Source of the DNA: Pseudomonas anguilliseptica | GTDB lineage: Bacteria > Pseudomonadota > Gammaproteobacteria > Pseudomonadales > Pseudomonadaceae | Reading direction: 5' to 3' | Assembly (NCBI RefSeq): GCF_021375795.1 | Contig: NZ_JAEIOI010000004.1 | Span: forward strand, 62,001-126,000 | Length of the DNA: 64,000 nucleotides | Part shown: positions 31,701 to 42,499 of the stretch, in pieces | How positions within the stretch are numbered: position 1 is the stretch's first letter | Layout of the letters: the number at the start of each line of letters is the position of its first letter | The notes under the pieces: model-generated | The model's database searches: none | Told to the model about the DNA's origin: nothing | Seen by the model: the letters and a program-made list of their open reading frames with translations, nothing else | Position numbers and translations under genes: made by a program

Positions 31701-32559
31701 GCTCGGCATAACCAGCCTGGATCTGCGGGGCATGCAGACGGCTGACCACGCGTTGCACCTGGCCCTTGGCCCAGGCCAGCCAGACTTCGCCGCCCAGTTG
31801 CAGCTGCTCAAGCCGCCACTGTGCCAGCAGGCTGGCCGGCACCCAGGCTGCCCAATCGCTCTGTGGCAGGCTCAGATAGACGTCGACCTGGGCATCCTGC
31901 CAACGTTCGGCGCGCAGGCGGGTACGCACTTGCAACGCCAGTGGCTGCCCGTCCGGCAACAGCAGCCGGCCATCCAGGCGTTGCCGCACAGGGCCGTTGA
32001 GCAAACTCAGGTTGACATAGGTCAGCGTGCGCGCCGGCTGTGCATAAGCCTGCAGAGTGACCTGACTGTTGAGCAGCGACAGCCGCTTGACCACCTGCAG
32101 CTGACGCAGCGTCTGGGCCAGATCCAGCGGTGCCGCCGGGTTGCGTTGCGGCAAGCCCTTGAGCGCCCACTGCCCCTGAGCATCCTGCTCCAGCACCAAT
32201 TGCAAGCCGTCGACTTCAAGCCGCGCCACACGCAACTGACGCGCCAGCAGGCTGCCGAGCACATCCGGCACCACCCGCACCTGATCCAGCTGCAGAGCAC
32301 CTGCGCCCTCGCCGACGGCCACGTCATGGGCGGTCAGTACGGGCGAAAAGCCCTGCCACAACCCTTCCAACGCGCCGATCTGCACAGGCATCGCCAGCGC
32401 TTCACGGGCCTTGTCTTCAGCATCAAGCCGGTACTCGGCCACCAGCGGCACCAGCTCGCGGCCCAGGCTGACATAAAACGCCGCCAGCACCAGCGCCAGG
32501 GCACACAGCCCCAATGCGGCTCGCACCAGCCAGGCAAATCCGCGCGCCAGCTGCTCCAT
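28726..32559 (-). CDS. yhdP: AsmA-like envelope protein YhdP
   Basis: A 1277-residue protein with one N-terminal membrane helix (about 12-35) and a very long periplasmic region ending in the AsmA/DUF3971-type C-terminal domain (LNLKGLNVAGRATWQ, then FSEVEGPASALRVFGLLNF). YhdP, TamB and YdbH are thought to form bridges that move phospholipids to the outer membrane, complementary to Mla retrograde transport. It is transcribed 22 bases after rng and shows no frameshift. Confidence 0.93.
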   Translation of the reverse strand: MEQLARGFAWLVRAALGLCALALVLAAFYVSLGRELVPLVAEYRLDAEDKAREALAMPVQIGALEGLWQGFSPVLTAHDVAVGEGAGALQLDQVRVVPDVLGSLLARQLRVARLEVDGLQLVLEQDAQGQWALKGLPQRNPAAPLDLAQTLRQLQVVKRLSLLNSQVTLQAYAQPARTLTYVNLSLLNGPVRQRLDGRLLLPDGQPLALQVRTRLRAERWQDAQVDVYLSLPQSDWAAWVPASLLAQWRLEQLQLGGEVWLAWAKGQVQRVVSRLHAPQIQAGYAERESVALHNLTLNGYFSRTEQGFKLLLDDLAFSRDDKRWGDVRLALTQQAESAELQEQWLLSADRLDLAPLQPLVAALAPLPDNALALLAQLKPHGTLQNIQLDYRPRLTDSKRLQFAANLQRIGFAAYLGSPAAENVSGSISGDLGQGELRVDSEDFSLHLDTLFPLPWHYKTAKARLTWQLDEQAFTLRSPYLQVVGEEGPVAGDFLIRLRRDPAEEDYMDLRVGLRNGDARFTEKYLPSRSPGMSHDLDAWLKAAIRSGAVDEGYFQYQGSLNKGAEAAARSISLFFAVHDAELAFQPGWPSLREGRGRVLIEDSGVRVELAQGRILDSQVRNAQAVVATALPGQPPRLLLDAELDSSVVDALQILQQAPIGTAPTFAGWSGDGALAGKLKLDLPLRKGLASAVVVDFATADAQLSLPSPPLQFTQLQGAFRYNTASGLSAPDIRAQVLGHAVRAKALAEGARGKARSRIEANGQIAVKELSSWLGVTQPLPVSGNLPYRLNLILDGADSQLRVSSSLKGAAVALPAPFGKSAAEERATQWRMSLGGREQRYWLEYAELLSLSFAASAGQFNQGRGELRLADGPASLPTSPGLRVRGRVAELDWSAWQQALQPYAQVPKQDAQQLFKDAQLRIGRFSGFGISLEALEVGVQRDAARWAVSLDSQRLKGTIGLPDEATQPIAVQLDYLRLPAAEPKIADAPEVEKPDPLAGFDPTAFPALDVRVAQVFQGIEPLGGWSFKARPVSTGVHFNELDLNLKGLNVAGRATWQHTANGVRTAYKGRLGGADLADVLIAWGYAPTASSRDFHLDVDGDWPGSPAWFGMKRFSGYLDASLRKGQFSEVEGPASALRVFGLLNFNSIGRRLRLDFSDLLGKGLSYDRVKGVLEAKSGVFVTREPITLTGPSSNLELNGTLDMANDRIDAKLLVTLPVTNNLPLAALIVGAPAIGGALFVADKLLGDRVARFASVQYDVTGPWQNPDISFDKPFEKPQ

Positions 32560-32581
32560 TCAGTTCAGGCCCGCTTGCATG

Positions 32582-34039
32582 TCAGAGCAACACCACATCG
32601 TACTGCTCCTGGGAATACATGGTTTCCACCTGGAACTTGATGGTGCGACCGATAAAGGCTTCGAGATCGGCGACGTTACCCGACTCTTCATCGAGCAGGC
32701 GATCAACCACTTTCTGATTGGCCAGCACCCGGTAGCCTTCCGGCTGATAGGCGCGCGCCTCGCGCAGAATCTCGCGGAAGATCTCGTAGCAGGTGGTTTC
32801 CGCCGTCTTCAGCTTGCCGCGTCCCTGACAGGCGCTGCACGGTTCGCACAGCACTTGTTCAAGGCTTTCACGGGTGCGCTTGCGGGTCATCTGAACCAGG
32901 CCCAACTCGGTGATGCCGATGATGTTGGTCTTGGCGTGATCGCGCTCCAGTTGCTTCTCCAGGGTACGCAGCACCTGGCGCTGATGCTCTTCATCTTCCA
33001 TGTCGATGAAGTCGATGATGATGATCCCGCCGATATTGCGCAGGCGCAGCTGGCGGGCAATCGCCGTGGCTGCCTCCAGGTTGGTCTTGAAGATGGTTTC
33101 TTCCAGGGTGCGGTGACCGACGAACGCGCCGGTGTTCACATCGATGGTGCTCATCGCCTCGGCCGGGTCGATGATCAGATAGCCGCCGGATTTGAGCGGT
33201 ACCTTGCGCTCCAAAGCCTTCTGGATTTCATCCTCGACGCCATACAGATCAAAAATCGGCCGCTCACCGGGGTAATGCTCCAGGCGGTCGGCGATTTCTG
33301 GCATCAGCTCATCGACAAACTGGGTGATCTTGCCGAAGGTCTCGCGCGAGTCGACGCGAATCTTCTCGATCTTCGGGTTGACCAGGTCACGCAGAGTGCG
33401 CAGCGCCAGGGACAGATCCTCGTAGATCACCAGCGGCGTTGGGCCGACTTTCATCTGCGTGGCGATCTGCTCCCACAGCCGGCGCAGGTAGCGGATATCG
33501 GCGAGGATTTCATCGGCACCAGCGCCGTCAGCCGCTGTGCGCAGGATAAAACCACCAGATTCCTCAATGCCTTCAGCGGCCACACAATCGGCGACCACCT
33601 GTTTGAGGCGCTCACGTTCGGCTTCGTCTTCGATCTTCAGCGAAATCCCGACATGCGCCGTACGCGGCATGTACACCAGGTAGCGCGAGGGAATCGACAG
33701 CTGCGTGGTCAGGCGTGCGCCCTTGCTGCCAATCGGGTCCTTGGTCACCTGCACCACCAGGCTCTGGCCTTCGTGCACCAGAGCGCTGATGCTTTCCACG
33801 GCCGGGCCTTCACGGCTGGAGATTTCCGCCGCATGGATAAATGCCGCGCGCTCCAGGCCGATGTCGACGAACGCCGCCTGCATGCCCGGCAGCACGCGCA
33901 CCACCTTGCCCTTGTAGATGTTGCCGACAATGCCGCGCTTCTGCGTGCGCTCGACATGCACTTCCTGCAGCACGCCGTTTTCCACCACCGCCACGCGCGA
34001 TTCCATCGGCGTGATATTGATCAGAATTTCTTCGCTCAT
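32582..34039 (-). CDS. rng: Ribonuclease G
   Basis: A 485-residue RNase E/G family endonuclease. It has an N-terminal S1 domain (about 35-125), the catalytic aspartate region IIIIDFIDMEDEEH, and a zinc-link-type CEPCSACQGRG. It lacks the long RNase E scaffold tail. RNase G matures the 16S rRNA 5' end. I start at ATG 34039 (MSEEILIN), since upstream residues do not match the family. Confidence 0.96.
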   Translation of the reverse strand: MSEEILINITPMESRVAVVENGVLQEVHVERTQKRGIVGNIYKGKVVRVLPGMQAAFVDIGLERAAFIHAAEISSREGPAVESISALVHEGQSLVVQVTKDPIGSKGARLTTQLSIPSRYLVYMPRTAHVGISLKIEDEAERERLKQVVADCVAAEGIEESGGFILRTAADGAGADEILADIRYLRRLWEQIATQMKVGPTPLVIYEDLSLALRTLRDLVNPKIEKIRVDSRETFGKITQFVDELMPEIADRLEHYPGERPIFDLYGVEDEIQKALERKVPLKSGGYLIIDPAEAMSTIDVNTGAFVGHRTLEETIFKTNLEAATAIARQLRLRNIGGIIIIDFIDMEDEEHQRQVLRTLEKQLERDHAKTNIIGITELGLVQMTRKRTRESLEQVLCEPCSACQGRGKLKTAETTCYEIFREILREARAYQPEGYRVLANQKVVDRLLDEESGNVADLEAFIGRTIKFQVETMYSQEQYDVVLL

Positions 34040-34097
34040 GCATCCCACTCTGCGCGATGACGCGACCGCCCAAACCCTTGGTTGAAGCGGCAGCCTC

Positions 34098-34697
34098 TTA
34101 ACTGTTGACCGGCACTGTCTGCCAGCACGGAATAGCAAATTCTGCGAGTAACGCTGCGGTCTCACACAGGGGTAACCCTACCACTGCCGAGTAGCTGCCT
34201 TGCAGCTGGCTGACAAACACCGCCGCCAAGCCCTGGATTCCATAACTGCCGGCCTTGTCTTGCGGCTCGCCGCTGGCCCAGTAGGCCTCGATTTCCGCCT
34301 GAGTCAACGGGCGGAAGGTCACCTGGCTTGTGACCACCCGCGCGACCTGGCGTTCGCGGCTGACCAAGGCCACCGCCGTGAGTACCTGGTGGCTGCGTCC
34401 GGACAAGGCCTGCAAAGTCGCCAAAGCGTCTGCACGGTCGCGCGGTTTGCCAAGAATGTGCCCATCCAGCACCACAGCCGTATCGGCACCAAGTACCACC
34501 GCGCCATCGGAATCGGCCAAGGCCGCCAGCCCGGCATGCCCTTTGGCGAGTGCCAGGCGCTCTACATAGGCGAGCGGCGACTCACCTGGCAATGCATTTT
34601 CATCAATCGGTGCGATTTGCGTGAGAAAGGGCACACCAATTTGCGTCAGCAACTCACGCCGACGCGGCGACCCGGAGGCAAGATAGAGGGTGGCCAT
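34098..34697 (-). CDS. maf: Maf-family nucleotide pyrophosphatase (YhdE type)
   Basis: A 199-residue Maf protein beginning with the signature [13 protein letters not shown] (about 4-16) and containing [10 protein letters not shown] and [15 protein letters not shown]. YhdE-type members hydrolyse dTTP/UTP and act as house-cleaning enzymes linked to septum control. I start at ATG 34697. It lies between mreD (43 bases) and rng (58 bases). Confidence 0.94.
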   Translation of the reverse strand: MATLYLASGSPRRRELLTQIGVPFLTQIAPIDENALPGESPLAYVERLALAKGHAGLAALADSDGAVVLGADTAVVLDGHILGKPRDRADALATLQALSGRSHQVLTAVALVSRERQVARVVTSQVTFRPLTQAEIEAYWASGEPQDKAGSYGIQGLAAVFVSQLQGSYSAVVGLPLCETAALLAEFAIPCWQTVPVNS

Positions 34698-34740
34698 GCA
34701 GACTTCTCCCTGTCGGATGGTGCAAGGCCGAGGCGCCTGC

Positions 34741-35226
34741 TCAGTTGACGCCGGTACGCTGATGCAGCCCACGCAGGATTGCGCAGACCCAGGGCCAGAG
34801 CAAGGCACTGACCAGCGCCGGCAGGACAAATTCCAGGGTGGGTGGGCGACTACCGGTCAGCGCGTTCAGCCACAGCTGCACCAGCTGGGCCAGCCCGAAG
34901 ACCACCAACAACACAGTGCTCTGCTGCCACATCGGAAACATGCGCAAACGCTGGTGCAGGGTCAGCACCAGGAAGGTAATCAGGGTCAGGATCAGGGCGT
35001 TCTGCCCCAACAGGGTGCCATTCAGAACATCCGCCAGCAGCCCCAGGGCCCAGGCTGTGGTCATGCCCACGCGATGCGGCAAGGCCAGCACCCAGTAGGT
35101 CAGAAACAGCGCCAGCCACAGCGGGCGGCCTAGTTCCATAAACTTGGGCATGCTCGATACGCTGAGTAACAGCGCCAGAGCGAACGTCAGCCAGACCACC
35201 CAGATATTGCTTGATCGTGCGGCCAT
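34741..35226 (-). CDS. mreD: Rod-shape protein MreD
   Basis: A 161-residue inner-membrane protein with about five hydrophobic segments, part of the MreBCD elongation machinery. The helical region [20 protein letters not shown] is typical. Its ATG overlaps the mreC stop (TAATG), indicating coupled translation. Confidence 0.94.
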   Translation of the reverse strand: MAARSSNIWVVWLTFALALLLSVSSMPKFMELGRPLWLALFLTYWVLALPHRVGMTTAWALGLLADVLNGTLLGQNALILTLITFLVLTLHQRLRMFPMWQQSTVLLVVFGLAQLVQLWLNALTGSRPPTLEFVLPALVSALLWPWVCAILRGLHQRTGVN

Positions 35227-36149
35227 TATTGCGCTGCCTCCGACGGCGTGGCGGGGGTCGCAGGCGCTTCGGCAGCCTGAGTCGCGGGTTGTGCCTGCTG
35301 CAGAATTTCTCGGTCCAGGGCTTCCTGGGCCTGCGCCGATTCGGTGGCCCGCTGTTCCGGGGTGCGCGGATCAGTGAACACCAACAGCATGTAACGGCTG
35401 CGGTTGAGCATGGCGGTTGGCACCGCACGCACGATGGCAAAAGGTTGCCCCGAGTCGTGGATCACTTCACTGACCATGGCCACCGGGTAACCGGCCGGGA
35501 AACGCTGACCAAGACCGGAGCTGACCAGCAGATCACCTTCCTTGATGTCAGCGGTATCCGCCACATGCCGCAGCTCTAGACGCTCCGGGTTACCGGTACC
35601 ACTGGCAATGGCTCGCAAGCCATTGCGATTGACCTGTACCGGGATGCTGTGGGTAGTGTCCGTGAGCAGCAACACACGCGAGGTATAGGGCATGACCTCG
35701 ACCACTTGCCCCATCAGACCACGTGCATCAAGTACGGGCTGCCCCATCACCACGCCGTCCTTCTCGCCCTTGTCGATCAGGATGCGGTGGGTAAAGGGAT
35801 TGGGGTCGATACCGATCAGCTCAGTAGCCAGCACGTCGTCGTCGACCAGCGCGGCCGAGTTGAGCAGCTCACGCAGGCGCACGTTTTGCTCGGTAAGAGC
35901 GGCAAGCTTTTGCAGGCGGCGCTGCATCATCAGCTGTTCAGCCTTGAGCCTCTCGTTCTCGGCGGTCAGCTCGCTGCGGCTGCTCAGCTCCTGCGTAGCG
36001 CTTTCCCACAGACGTACCGGCAAGCGCCCGACCCAGTAAACCGGCTCGACAATCAGGCCCAGCTGCGCACGCAGCGGCTGCAACAGGGTGAAGCGCGCGT
36101 CGACCACCATCAGCGCAGCCGACAGCACGGTGAACACCAGCAGGCGCAC
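35226..36149 (-). CDS. mreC: Rod-shape protein MreC
   Basis: A 307-residue bitopic protein. An N-terminal membrane helix is followed by a coiled coil (about 65-105, rich in Glu/Arg/Leu) and the periplasmic beta-domain (about 110-265; GLMGQVVEVMPYTSRVLLLTD). The Ala/Gln/Pro-rich tail (about 270-307) is low complexity. It links MreB filaments to peptidoglycan synthases. A strong hairpin precedes it in the mreB-mreC gap. Confidence 0.95.
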   Translation of the reverse strand: MRLLVFTVLSAALMVVDARFTLLQPLRAQLGLIVEPVYWVGRLPVRLWESATQELSSRSELTAENERLKAEQLMMQRRLQKLAALTEQNVRLRELLNSAALVDDDVLATELIGIDPNPFTHRILIDKGEKDGVVMGQPVLDARGLMGQVVEVMPYTSRVLLLTDTTHSIPVQVNRNGLRAIASGTGNPERLELRHVADTADIKEGDLLVSSGLGQRFPAGYPVAMVSEVIHDSGQPFAIVRAVPTAMLNRSRYMLLVFTDPRTPEQRATESAQAQEALDREILQQAQPATQAAEAPATPATPSEAAQ

Positions 36150-36211
36150 ACCCAGCGAAGGACCTTTGGCAAATAGCGGTTTGATCGGCAGCTCCTCACA
36201 GCGTCAGGCAG

Positions 36212-36251
36212 CAAAACAAAAGCTGCAAGCGGGGAACCCCGGCTTGCAGCT
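36212..36251 (-). terminator. Terminator-like attenuator hairpin between mreB and mreC
   Basis: In the transcript, AGCTGCAAGC pairs with GCTTGCAGCT around a GGGG/CCCC core, followed by TTTTGTTTTG. It lies 21 bases after the mreB stop and 60 before mreC. It would give more MreB than MreCD. Confidence 0.7.
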
Positions 36252-36272
36252 CAAGACTTGGAGCGGTCGCGC

Positions 36273-37322
<1,050 letters not shown>

Positions 37323-37354
37323 CTAGGCAACGCGTGGGTAAAAAAGTGCGGCAA

Positions 37355-37383
37355 ACTCTAACAACGGCAGGGATTTTGAGCAA
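37355..37383 (-). promoter_or_regulatory. Candidate promoter of mreB
   Basis: On the minus strand TTGCTC (37378-37383) and TAGAGT (37355-37360) are 17 bases apart, about 45 bases before mreB. The -10 is only a partial match. The rest of the 239-base divergent gap has no strong gatC promoter that I can name. Confidence 0.4.
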
Positions 37384-37549
37384 GGCACCAATATGTTAGA
37401 TTGCCGGTTTTTCCGGGCTTTACGGCCCATCATCGCGGCCTTTGACCGCCACCTGCCATGCTCCGTTCCCTGCACTTCCCAGCATGGCTACCCGCTCACA
37501 TTTGCACAGGCAGCCAGCAACTGCGCTGCTCTATATAGGAAGAAACCTG

Positions 37550-37837
37550 ATGGCGCTTGACCGCTCCGACGTGGAGAAAATCGCTCATCTGGCTCGACTG
37601 GGCCTGAATGAAGCCGATATCCCGGGTACCACTGCGACCCTCAATAACATTCTCGGCCTGATCGATCAGATGCAGGCCGTCAACACCGACGGCATCGAGC
37701 CACTGGCTCACCCGCTGGAAGCCACTCAGCGCCTGCGCGCCGACCAGGTTACCGAACACAACCAGCGCGAGGCCTATCAGGCCATCGCTCCGGCCGTGGA
37801 AAACGGTCTGTACCTGGTTCCGAAAGTCATCGAGTAA
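37550..37837 (+). CDS. gatC: Asp/Glu-tRNA amidotransferase subunit C
   Basis: A 95-residue GatC ([19 protein letters not shown]), the small subunit that stabilises GatA-GatB in the enzyme converting Glu-tRNAGln or Asp-tRNAAsn to the amide forms. I start at ATG 37550, with AGGAAG upstream. It is first in gatCAB. Confidence 0.96.
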   Translation: MALDRSDVEKIAHLARLGLNEADIPGTTATLNNILGLIDQMQAVNTDGIEPLAHPLEATQRLRADQVTEHNQREAYQAIAPAVENGLYLVPKVIE

Positions 37838-37852
37838 GGGAAACGCCCAGCC

Positions 37853-39304
37853 ATGTATCAACTGACTCTGGCAGAGATCGCCCGCGGACTCGCCGACAAG
37901 CAATTTTCTGCCGAAGAGCTGAGCCGCAGCCTGCTGGCACGCATCAAGCAGCTCGACCCGCAGCTCAACAGCTTTATCAGCGTCACCGAAGACCTGGCCC
38001 TGAGCCAGGCCAAAGCGGCCGACGCCCGCCGCGCGGCTGGCGAGAGCGGCGCCCTGCTCGGCGCACCAATCGCCCACAAGGATCTGTTCTGCACCCAGGA
38101 CATACTGACCAGCTGCGGCTCGAAAATCCTTAGCGGCTTCAAGGCCCCGTATAACGCCACGGTGGTCGAAAAACTCGCCAGCGCCGGCGCGGTGACCCTG
38201 GGCAAGCTGAACATGGACGAATTCGCCATGGGCTCAGCCAACGAATCCAGCCACTACGGCGCAGTGAAAAACCCCTGGGACCTGACTCGCGTACCCGGCG
38301 GCTCTTCCGGCGGCTCGGCAGCAGCAGTCGCCGCGCGCCTATTGCCGGCGGCCACTGGTACCGATACCGGCGGCTCGATTCGCCAACCAGCAGCGCTGAC
38401 CAACCTTACCGGGATCAAGCCCACCTACGGCCGCGTCTCGCGCTGGGGCATGATCGCCTACGCCTCCAGCCTCGATCAGGGCGGCCCACTGGCCCGCACT
38501 GCAGAAGACTGCGCGCTGATGCTGCAAGCCATGGCCGGTTTTGACAGCAAGGACAGCACCAGCGTCGATCAACCGGTTGACGACTACCTCGCCGCCCTGA
38601 GTCAGCCGCTCGCTGGCCTGCGTATCGGCCTGCCGAAGGAATACTTCGGCGCCGGCCTCGACGCCCGTATCGGTGAGAAAGTGATGGCTGTAGTGGAAGC
38701 GCTGAAAAAGCTCGGCGCGACCGTCAAGGACATCAGCCTGCCGAATATGCAGCACGCGATTCCCGCCTACTATGTGATCGCCCCGGCCGAAGCCAGCTCC
38801 AACCTGTCGCGCTTTGACGGCGTGCGCTTCGGCTACCGCTGCGAGAACCCGAAAGACCTGCAGGACCTGTACAAGCGCTCGCGCGGCGAAGGCTTTGGCG
38901 CCGAGGTCAAACGTCGCATCATGGTTGGCACCTACGCGCTGTCCGCCGGTTACTACGACGCTTACTACCTGAAGGCGCAGAAGATCCGCCGGCTGATCAA
39001 GAACGACTTCATCGCCGCGTTCAATGACGTCGACGTGATCCTCGGCCCAACCACGCCAAACCTGGCCTGGAAGCTTGGCGAGAAGAACAGCGATCCGGTC
39101 GCCGCCTATCTGGAAGACATCTACACCATCACCGCTAACCTGGCCGGCATCCCCGGCTTGTCGATGCCTGCCGGCTTCGTCGATGGCCTGCCGGTCGGTG
39201 TGCAACTGCTCGCCCCTTACTTCCAGGAAGGCCGCTTGCTCAACGTCGCCCACCAGTACCAACAGGTTACTGACTGGCACACACAAGCCCCGGCTGGATT
39301 CTGA
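37853..39304 (+). CDS. gatA: Asp/Glu-tRNA amidotransferase subunit A
   Basis: A 483-residue amidase-signature glutaminase. The Ser-cisSer-Lys triad is Lys76 (IAHKDLFC), Ser151 ([10 protein letters not shown]) and Ser175 ([10 protein letters not shown]). It releases ammonia from glutamine for GatB. It is followed by gatB after 12 bases. Confidence 0.98.
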   Translation: MYQLTLAEIARGLADKQFSAEELSRSLLARIKQLDPQLNSFISVTEDLALSQAKAADARRAAGESGALLGAPIAHKDLFCTQDILTSCGSKILSGFKAPYNATVVEKLASAGAVTLGKLNMDEFAMGSANESSHYGAVKNPWDLTRVPGGSSGGSAAAVAARLLPAATGTDTGGSIRQPAALTNLTGIKPTYGRVSRWGMIAYASSLDQGGPLARTAEDCALMLQAMAGFDSKDSTSVDQPVDDYLAALSQPLAGLRIGLPKEYFGAGLDARIGEKVMAVVEALKKLGATVKDISLPNMQHAIPAYYVIAPAEASSNLSRFDGVRFGYRCENPKDLQDLYKRSRGEGFGAEVKRRIMVGTYALSAGYYDAYYLKAQKIRRLIKNDFIAAFNDVDVILGPTTPNLAWKLGEKNSDPVAAYLEDIYTITANLAGIPGLSMPAGFVDGLPVGVQLLAPYFQEGRLLNVAHQYQQVTDWHTQAPAGF

Positions 39305-39316
39305 GGACGACTGAAT

Positions 39317-40765
39317 ATGCAATGGGAAACCGTAATCGGGCTGGAAATTCACGCCCAGCTCAGCACCCAATCGAAGATCTTCTCGGCCAGCGCCACCACC
39401 TTCGGCGCCGAGCCCAACACCCAGGCCAGCCTGGTTGACCTGGGCATGCCCGGCACCCTGCCGGTGCTGAATGCCGAAGCCGTGCGCATGGCCTGCAAGT
39501 TCGGCCTGGCGATCGATGCGCACATCGCGCCGCACAACGTCTTCGCCCGCAAGAACTACTTCTACCCGGACCTGCCCAAGGGCTACCAGACCAGCCAGAT
39601 GGATCACCCCATCGTCGGCAAGGGCTTCCTCGACATCACCCTGGAAGACGGCACGACCAAGCGCATCGGCATCACCCGCGCGCACCTGGAAGAAGATGCC
39701 GGCAAGAGCCTGCACGAAGACTTCCACGGCATGAGCGGCATCGACCTCAACCGCGCCGGCACGCCGCTGCTGGAGATCGTTTCCGAGCCGGACATCCGCT
39801 CGGCCAAGGAAGCGGTGGCCTACGTTAAAGCCATCCACGCGCTGGTGCGTTACCTGGGCATCTGCGACGGCAACATGGCCGAAGGCTCGCTGCGCTGTGA
39901 CTGTAACGTCTCGGTACGCCCGAAAGGCCAGGCCGAGTTCGGCACCCGCGCCGAGATCAAGAACGTCAACTCCTTCCGCTTTATCGAAAAAGCCATCAAC
40001 CATGAAGTGCAACGGCAGATCGAGCTGATCGAGGACGGCGGCAAAGTGGTGCAGGAAACCCGCCTGTACGACCCGAACAAGGATCAGACGCGCTCCATGC
40101 GCAGCAAGGAAGAAGCCAACGACTACCGTTACTTCCCCTGCCCGGACCTGCTGCCGGTGGTGATCGAACAGAGCTTCCTCGATGAAGTACGCGCCAGCCT
40201 GCCGGAACTGCCGGTGCAGAAGCGCGAGCGCTTCGAGGCGCAGTTCGGCCTGTCCGCCTACGACGCCACGGTGCTGGCCGCCAGCCGCGAACTGGCCGAC
40301 TACTTCGAAGCCGTCAACGGCGTGTGCGGCGATGCCAAGCTGGCCGCCAACTGGGTGATGGGTGAGCTGTCCAGTCTGCTCAACAAGGACAACCTGGAGA
40401 TCGAGCAATCGCCGGTTTCCGCCGAACAGCTGGGCGGCATGATCCTGCGCATCAAGGACAACACCATCAGCGGCAAGATCGCCAAGATGGTGTTCGAAGC
40501 CCTGGCCGCCGGCGAAGGCGCCAGCGCTGACGAAGTGATCGAGAAGAAAGGCCTCAAGCAGGTCACCGACTCCGGCGCCATCGAAGCCATGCTGGATGAA
40601 GTGCTGGCGGCCAACGCCGAGCAGGTCGAGCAGTACCGCGCCTCTGATGAAGCCAAGCGCGGCAAGATGTTCGGCTTCTTCGTCGGCCAGGCCATGAAAG
40701 CCTCGAAAGGCAAGGCCAACCCCGGCCAGGTGAACGAACTGCTGAAGAAAAAGCTCGAAGGCTAA
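39317..40765 (+). CDS. gatB: Asp/Glu-tRNA amidotransferase subunit B
   Basis: A 482-residue GatB: the kinase/amidation core begins [20 protein letters not shown], holds [10 protein letters not shown] and [14 protein letters not shown], and ends with the YqeY-like tRNA-binding tail (about 330-480). The length is normal. A pair of GC-rich inverted repeats follows the gene. Confidence 0.98.
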   Translation: MQWETVIGLEIHAQLSTQSKIFSASATTFGAEPNTQASLVDLGMPGTLPVLNAEAVRMACKFGLAIDAHIAPHNVFARKNYFYPDLPKGYQTSQMDHPIVGKGFLDITLEDGTTKRIGITRAHLEEDAGKSLHEDFHGMSGIDLNRAGTPLLEIVSEPDIRSAKEAVAYVKAIHALVRYLGICDGNMAEGSLRCDCNVSVRPKGQAEFGTRAEIKNVNSFRFIEKAINHEVQRQIELIEDGGKVVQETRLYDPNKDQTRSMRSKEEANDYRYFPCPDLLPVVIEQSFLDEVRASLPELPVQKRERFEAQFGLSAYDATVLAASRELADYFEAVNGVCGDAKLAANWVMGELSSLLNKDNLEIEQSPVSAEQLGGMILRIKDNTISGKIAKMVFEALAAGEGASADEVIEKKGLKQVTDSGAIEAMLDEVLAANAEQVEQYRASDEAKRGKMFGFFVGQAMKASKGKANPGQVNELLKKKLEG

Positions 40766-40856
40766 GCCGGCAACGCCACGGCAAACGCTGGCCCGGCGAC
40801 CGACCATGGATGGCCGGGCCGGCACGCCTTACAAGTCAGGGATGGCTTGCTCTATC

Positions 40857-40883
40857 AACGCCGGGTCAGCCCGGCGTTGTTCT
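40857..40883 (+). terminator. Terminator-like hairpin after gatB
   Basis: AACGCCGGG and CCCGGCGTT form a perfect 9-bp stem with loop TCAG, followed by GTTCT. A second perfect pair, GGCCCGGC/GCCGGGCC, lies upstream at 40790-40820. Confidence 0.65.
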
Positions 40884-40912
40884 GTCCGCCGCCCATCTGC
40901 CCAGGAGCCACC

Positions 40913-41287
40913 ATGCGCCTGTTACTGATCGCCATCACCAGCTTGCTGCTCAGCGCCTGCGCCAGCCATCAGGGCCAGATCGACCCACAGGGTTACCGCG
41001 CCGAGGGCCAGGCGTCCTATTACGGCGCGCGCCACCACGGCAACAAGACCGCCAGTGGCGAACGCTTCGACCAGAATGCGCTGACCGCCGCGCACCGCAG
41101 CCTGCCCTTCGGCAGCCGGGTGCAGGTCACCAACCTGCGCAACGACAAACGCGTGGTGGTGCGCATCAATGATCGCGGCCCCTACGCCAAGAAGCGCATT
41201 ATCGACCTTTCGCAAAAAGCCGCCGAACAGCTGGATATGCTGCGCGACGGTGTGGTGCCGGTGCGCGTGGAACAACTGGCCGACTGA
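40913..41287 (+). CDS. RlpA-like double-psi beta-barrel lipoprotein
   Basis: A 124-residue lipoprotein: signal peptide with lipobox LLSAC (Cys16), then one DPBB domain (about 33-120; [20 protein letters not shown], and RINDRGPY with the catalytic-type aspartate). It lacks the SPOR domain of full RlpA, whose gene lies at the other end of this window. It may be a small lytic transglycosylase for naked glycan strands; activity is inferred. The start ATG 40913 has AGGAGCC upstream. Confidence 0.88.
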   Translation: MRLLLIAITSLLLSACASHQGQIDPQGYRAEGQASYYGARHHGNKTASGERFDQNALTAAHRSLPFGSRVQVTNLRNDKRVVVRINDRGPYAKKRIIDLSQKAAEQLDMLRDGVVPVRVEQLAD

Positions 41288-41387
41288 ACACAGCTGTTTA
41301 CAAAGATGCGCTAGACAGCCCTGATCAGCCTCTGGCGCAACGCAAGCCGATGATTAAACTAGCGCCACTTTTCTGGAGCTCCCTGCA

Positions 41388-42476
41388 ATGACCCTGATGA
41401 CCTTTGTTTATCTGATTGCCGGCCTGGTGCTGTTGGTGGCCGGTGCTGAAGTACTGGTTCGCGGCGCGGCCAAGCTGGCGGCGCAATTTGGTATTCCACC
41501 ACTGATTATCGGCCTGACCGTGGTGGCCTTCGGCACCAGCGCGCCGGAAACTGCAGTCAGCGTACAAGCAGCGCTCAATGGCAGCGGCGATCTGGCTATT
41601 GGCAACGTAGTGGGCAGCAATATCGCCAACGTCCTGCTGATTCTTGGCCTGACCGCAGTGGTTGCGCCGCTGATCGTCTCGCGCCAACTGATCCGCTTGG
41701 ACGTACCGATCATGATCGGTGCCAGCCTGGTCGTGTATGCCCTGGCCTGGGACGGCAGCCTCAGCCGCCTCGATGGCGCCCTGCTGTTTGCTGGCGTGCT
41801 GGCCTACACCGGTTTTCTGATTGTCAGCTCGCGCCGCGACAAGAGCAGCAATGAGGACGACGAGTTCGCCAAGGAGTTCGGCCTCAATGAGCCGGCCAAG
41901 CCCTACGCCTGGGCGATCAATCTGGGCCTGATCATTGCCGGCCTGGTGCTGCTGGTCAGCGGCTCCAACTTCCTGGTGGAAGGCGCCGTGACACTGGCCC
42001 GCTCCCTGGGCATTTCGGAACTGGTGATCGGGCTGACCGTGGTTGCCATCGGCACCTCGCTGCCAGAACTGGCCACCTCGATCATGGCGGCCATCAAAGG
42101 CGAGCGTGATATCGCCGTGGGCAATATCGTCGGCAGCAACATCTTCAACCTGCTCTGCGTGCTTGGCCTGGCGTCGCTGGTTTCGCCGCAGGCGATCAAC
42201 GTGGCCGCCAACGCCCTGGCCTTCGACTTCCCAGTGATGATTGCCGTGGCCGTGGCCTGTTTGCCGATCTTCTTCGCCGGCTATCGCATCAACCGCTGGG
42301 AAGGCCTGCTGTTCCTCGCCTATTACGTGGCCTACACGGTCTACCTGGTGCTGTCGTCGACTGGCAAGCCATTCGCCGAGGTCTTCGGTGACGCCATGCT
42401 CGGCTACGCCCTGCCACTGACCGCCGTGACCCTGGTGATCATCGCCGGCCGCGCCTGGCACAAGCAGAAAGCCTGA
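41388..42476 (+). CDS. CaCA-family Na+/Ca2+ antiporter (YrbG type)
   Basis: A 362-residue inner-membrane protein with about ten hydrophobic segments. The two alpha repeats of the cation/Ca2+ exchanger superfamily are visible: FGTSAPETAVS (about 49-59) and IGTSLPELATS (about 220-230), with VVGSN following each. It likely exchanges Ca2+ for Na+ or H+. An acidic loop (SSNEDDEFAKEF) divides the halves. The pcaC-like gene follows 23 bases later. Confidence 0.9.
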   Translation: MTLMTFVYLIAGLVLLVAGAEVLVRGAAKLAAQFGIPPLIIGLTVVAFGTSAPETAVSVQAALNGSGDLAIGNVVGSNIANVLLILGLTAVVAPLIVSRQLIRLDVPIMIGASLVVYALAWDGSLSRLDGALLFAGVLAYTGFLIVSSRRDKSSNEDDEFAKEFGLNEPAKPYAWAINLGLIIAGLVLLVSGSNFLVEGAVTLARSLGISELVIGLTVVAIGTSLPELATSIMAAIKGERDIAVGNIVGSNIFNLLCVLGLASLVSPQAINVAANALAFDFPVMIAVAVACLPIFFAGYRINRWEGLLFLAYYVAYTVYLVLSSTGKPFAEVFGDAMLGYALPLTAVTLVIIAGRAWHKQKA

Positions 42477-42499
42477 CGGCCCACTGGGAGGAAAGCCGC

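Noticed and set aside
38339..40825. Open frame of about 828 codons antisense to gatA and gatB
   Set aside because: It spans two certain genes on the other strand and its His/Asp/Val-rich composition is typical of antisense shadows.
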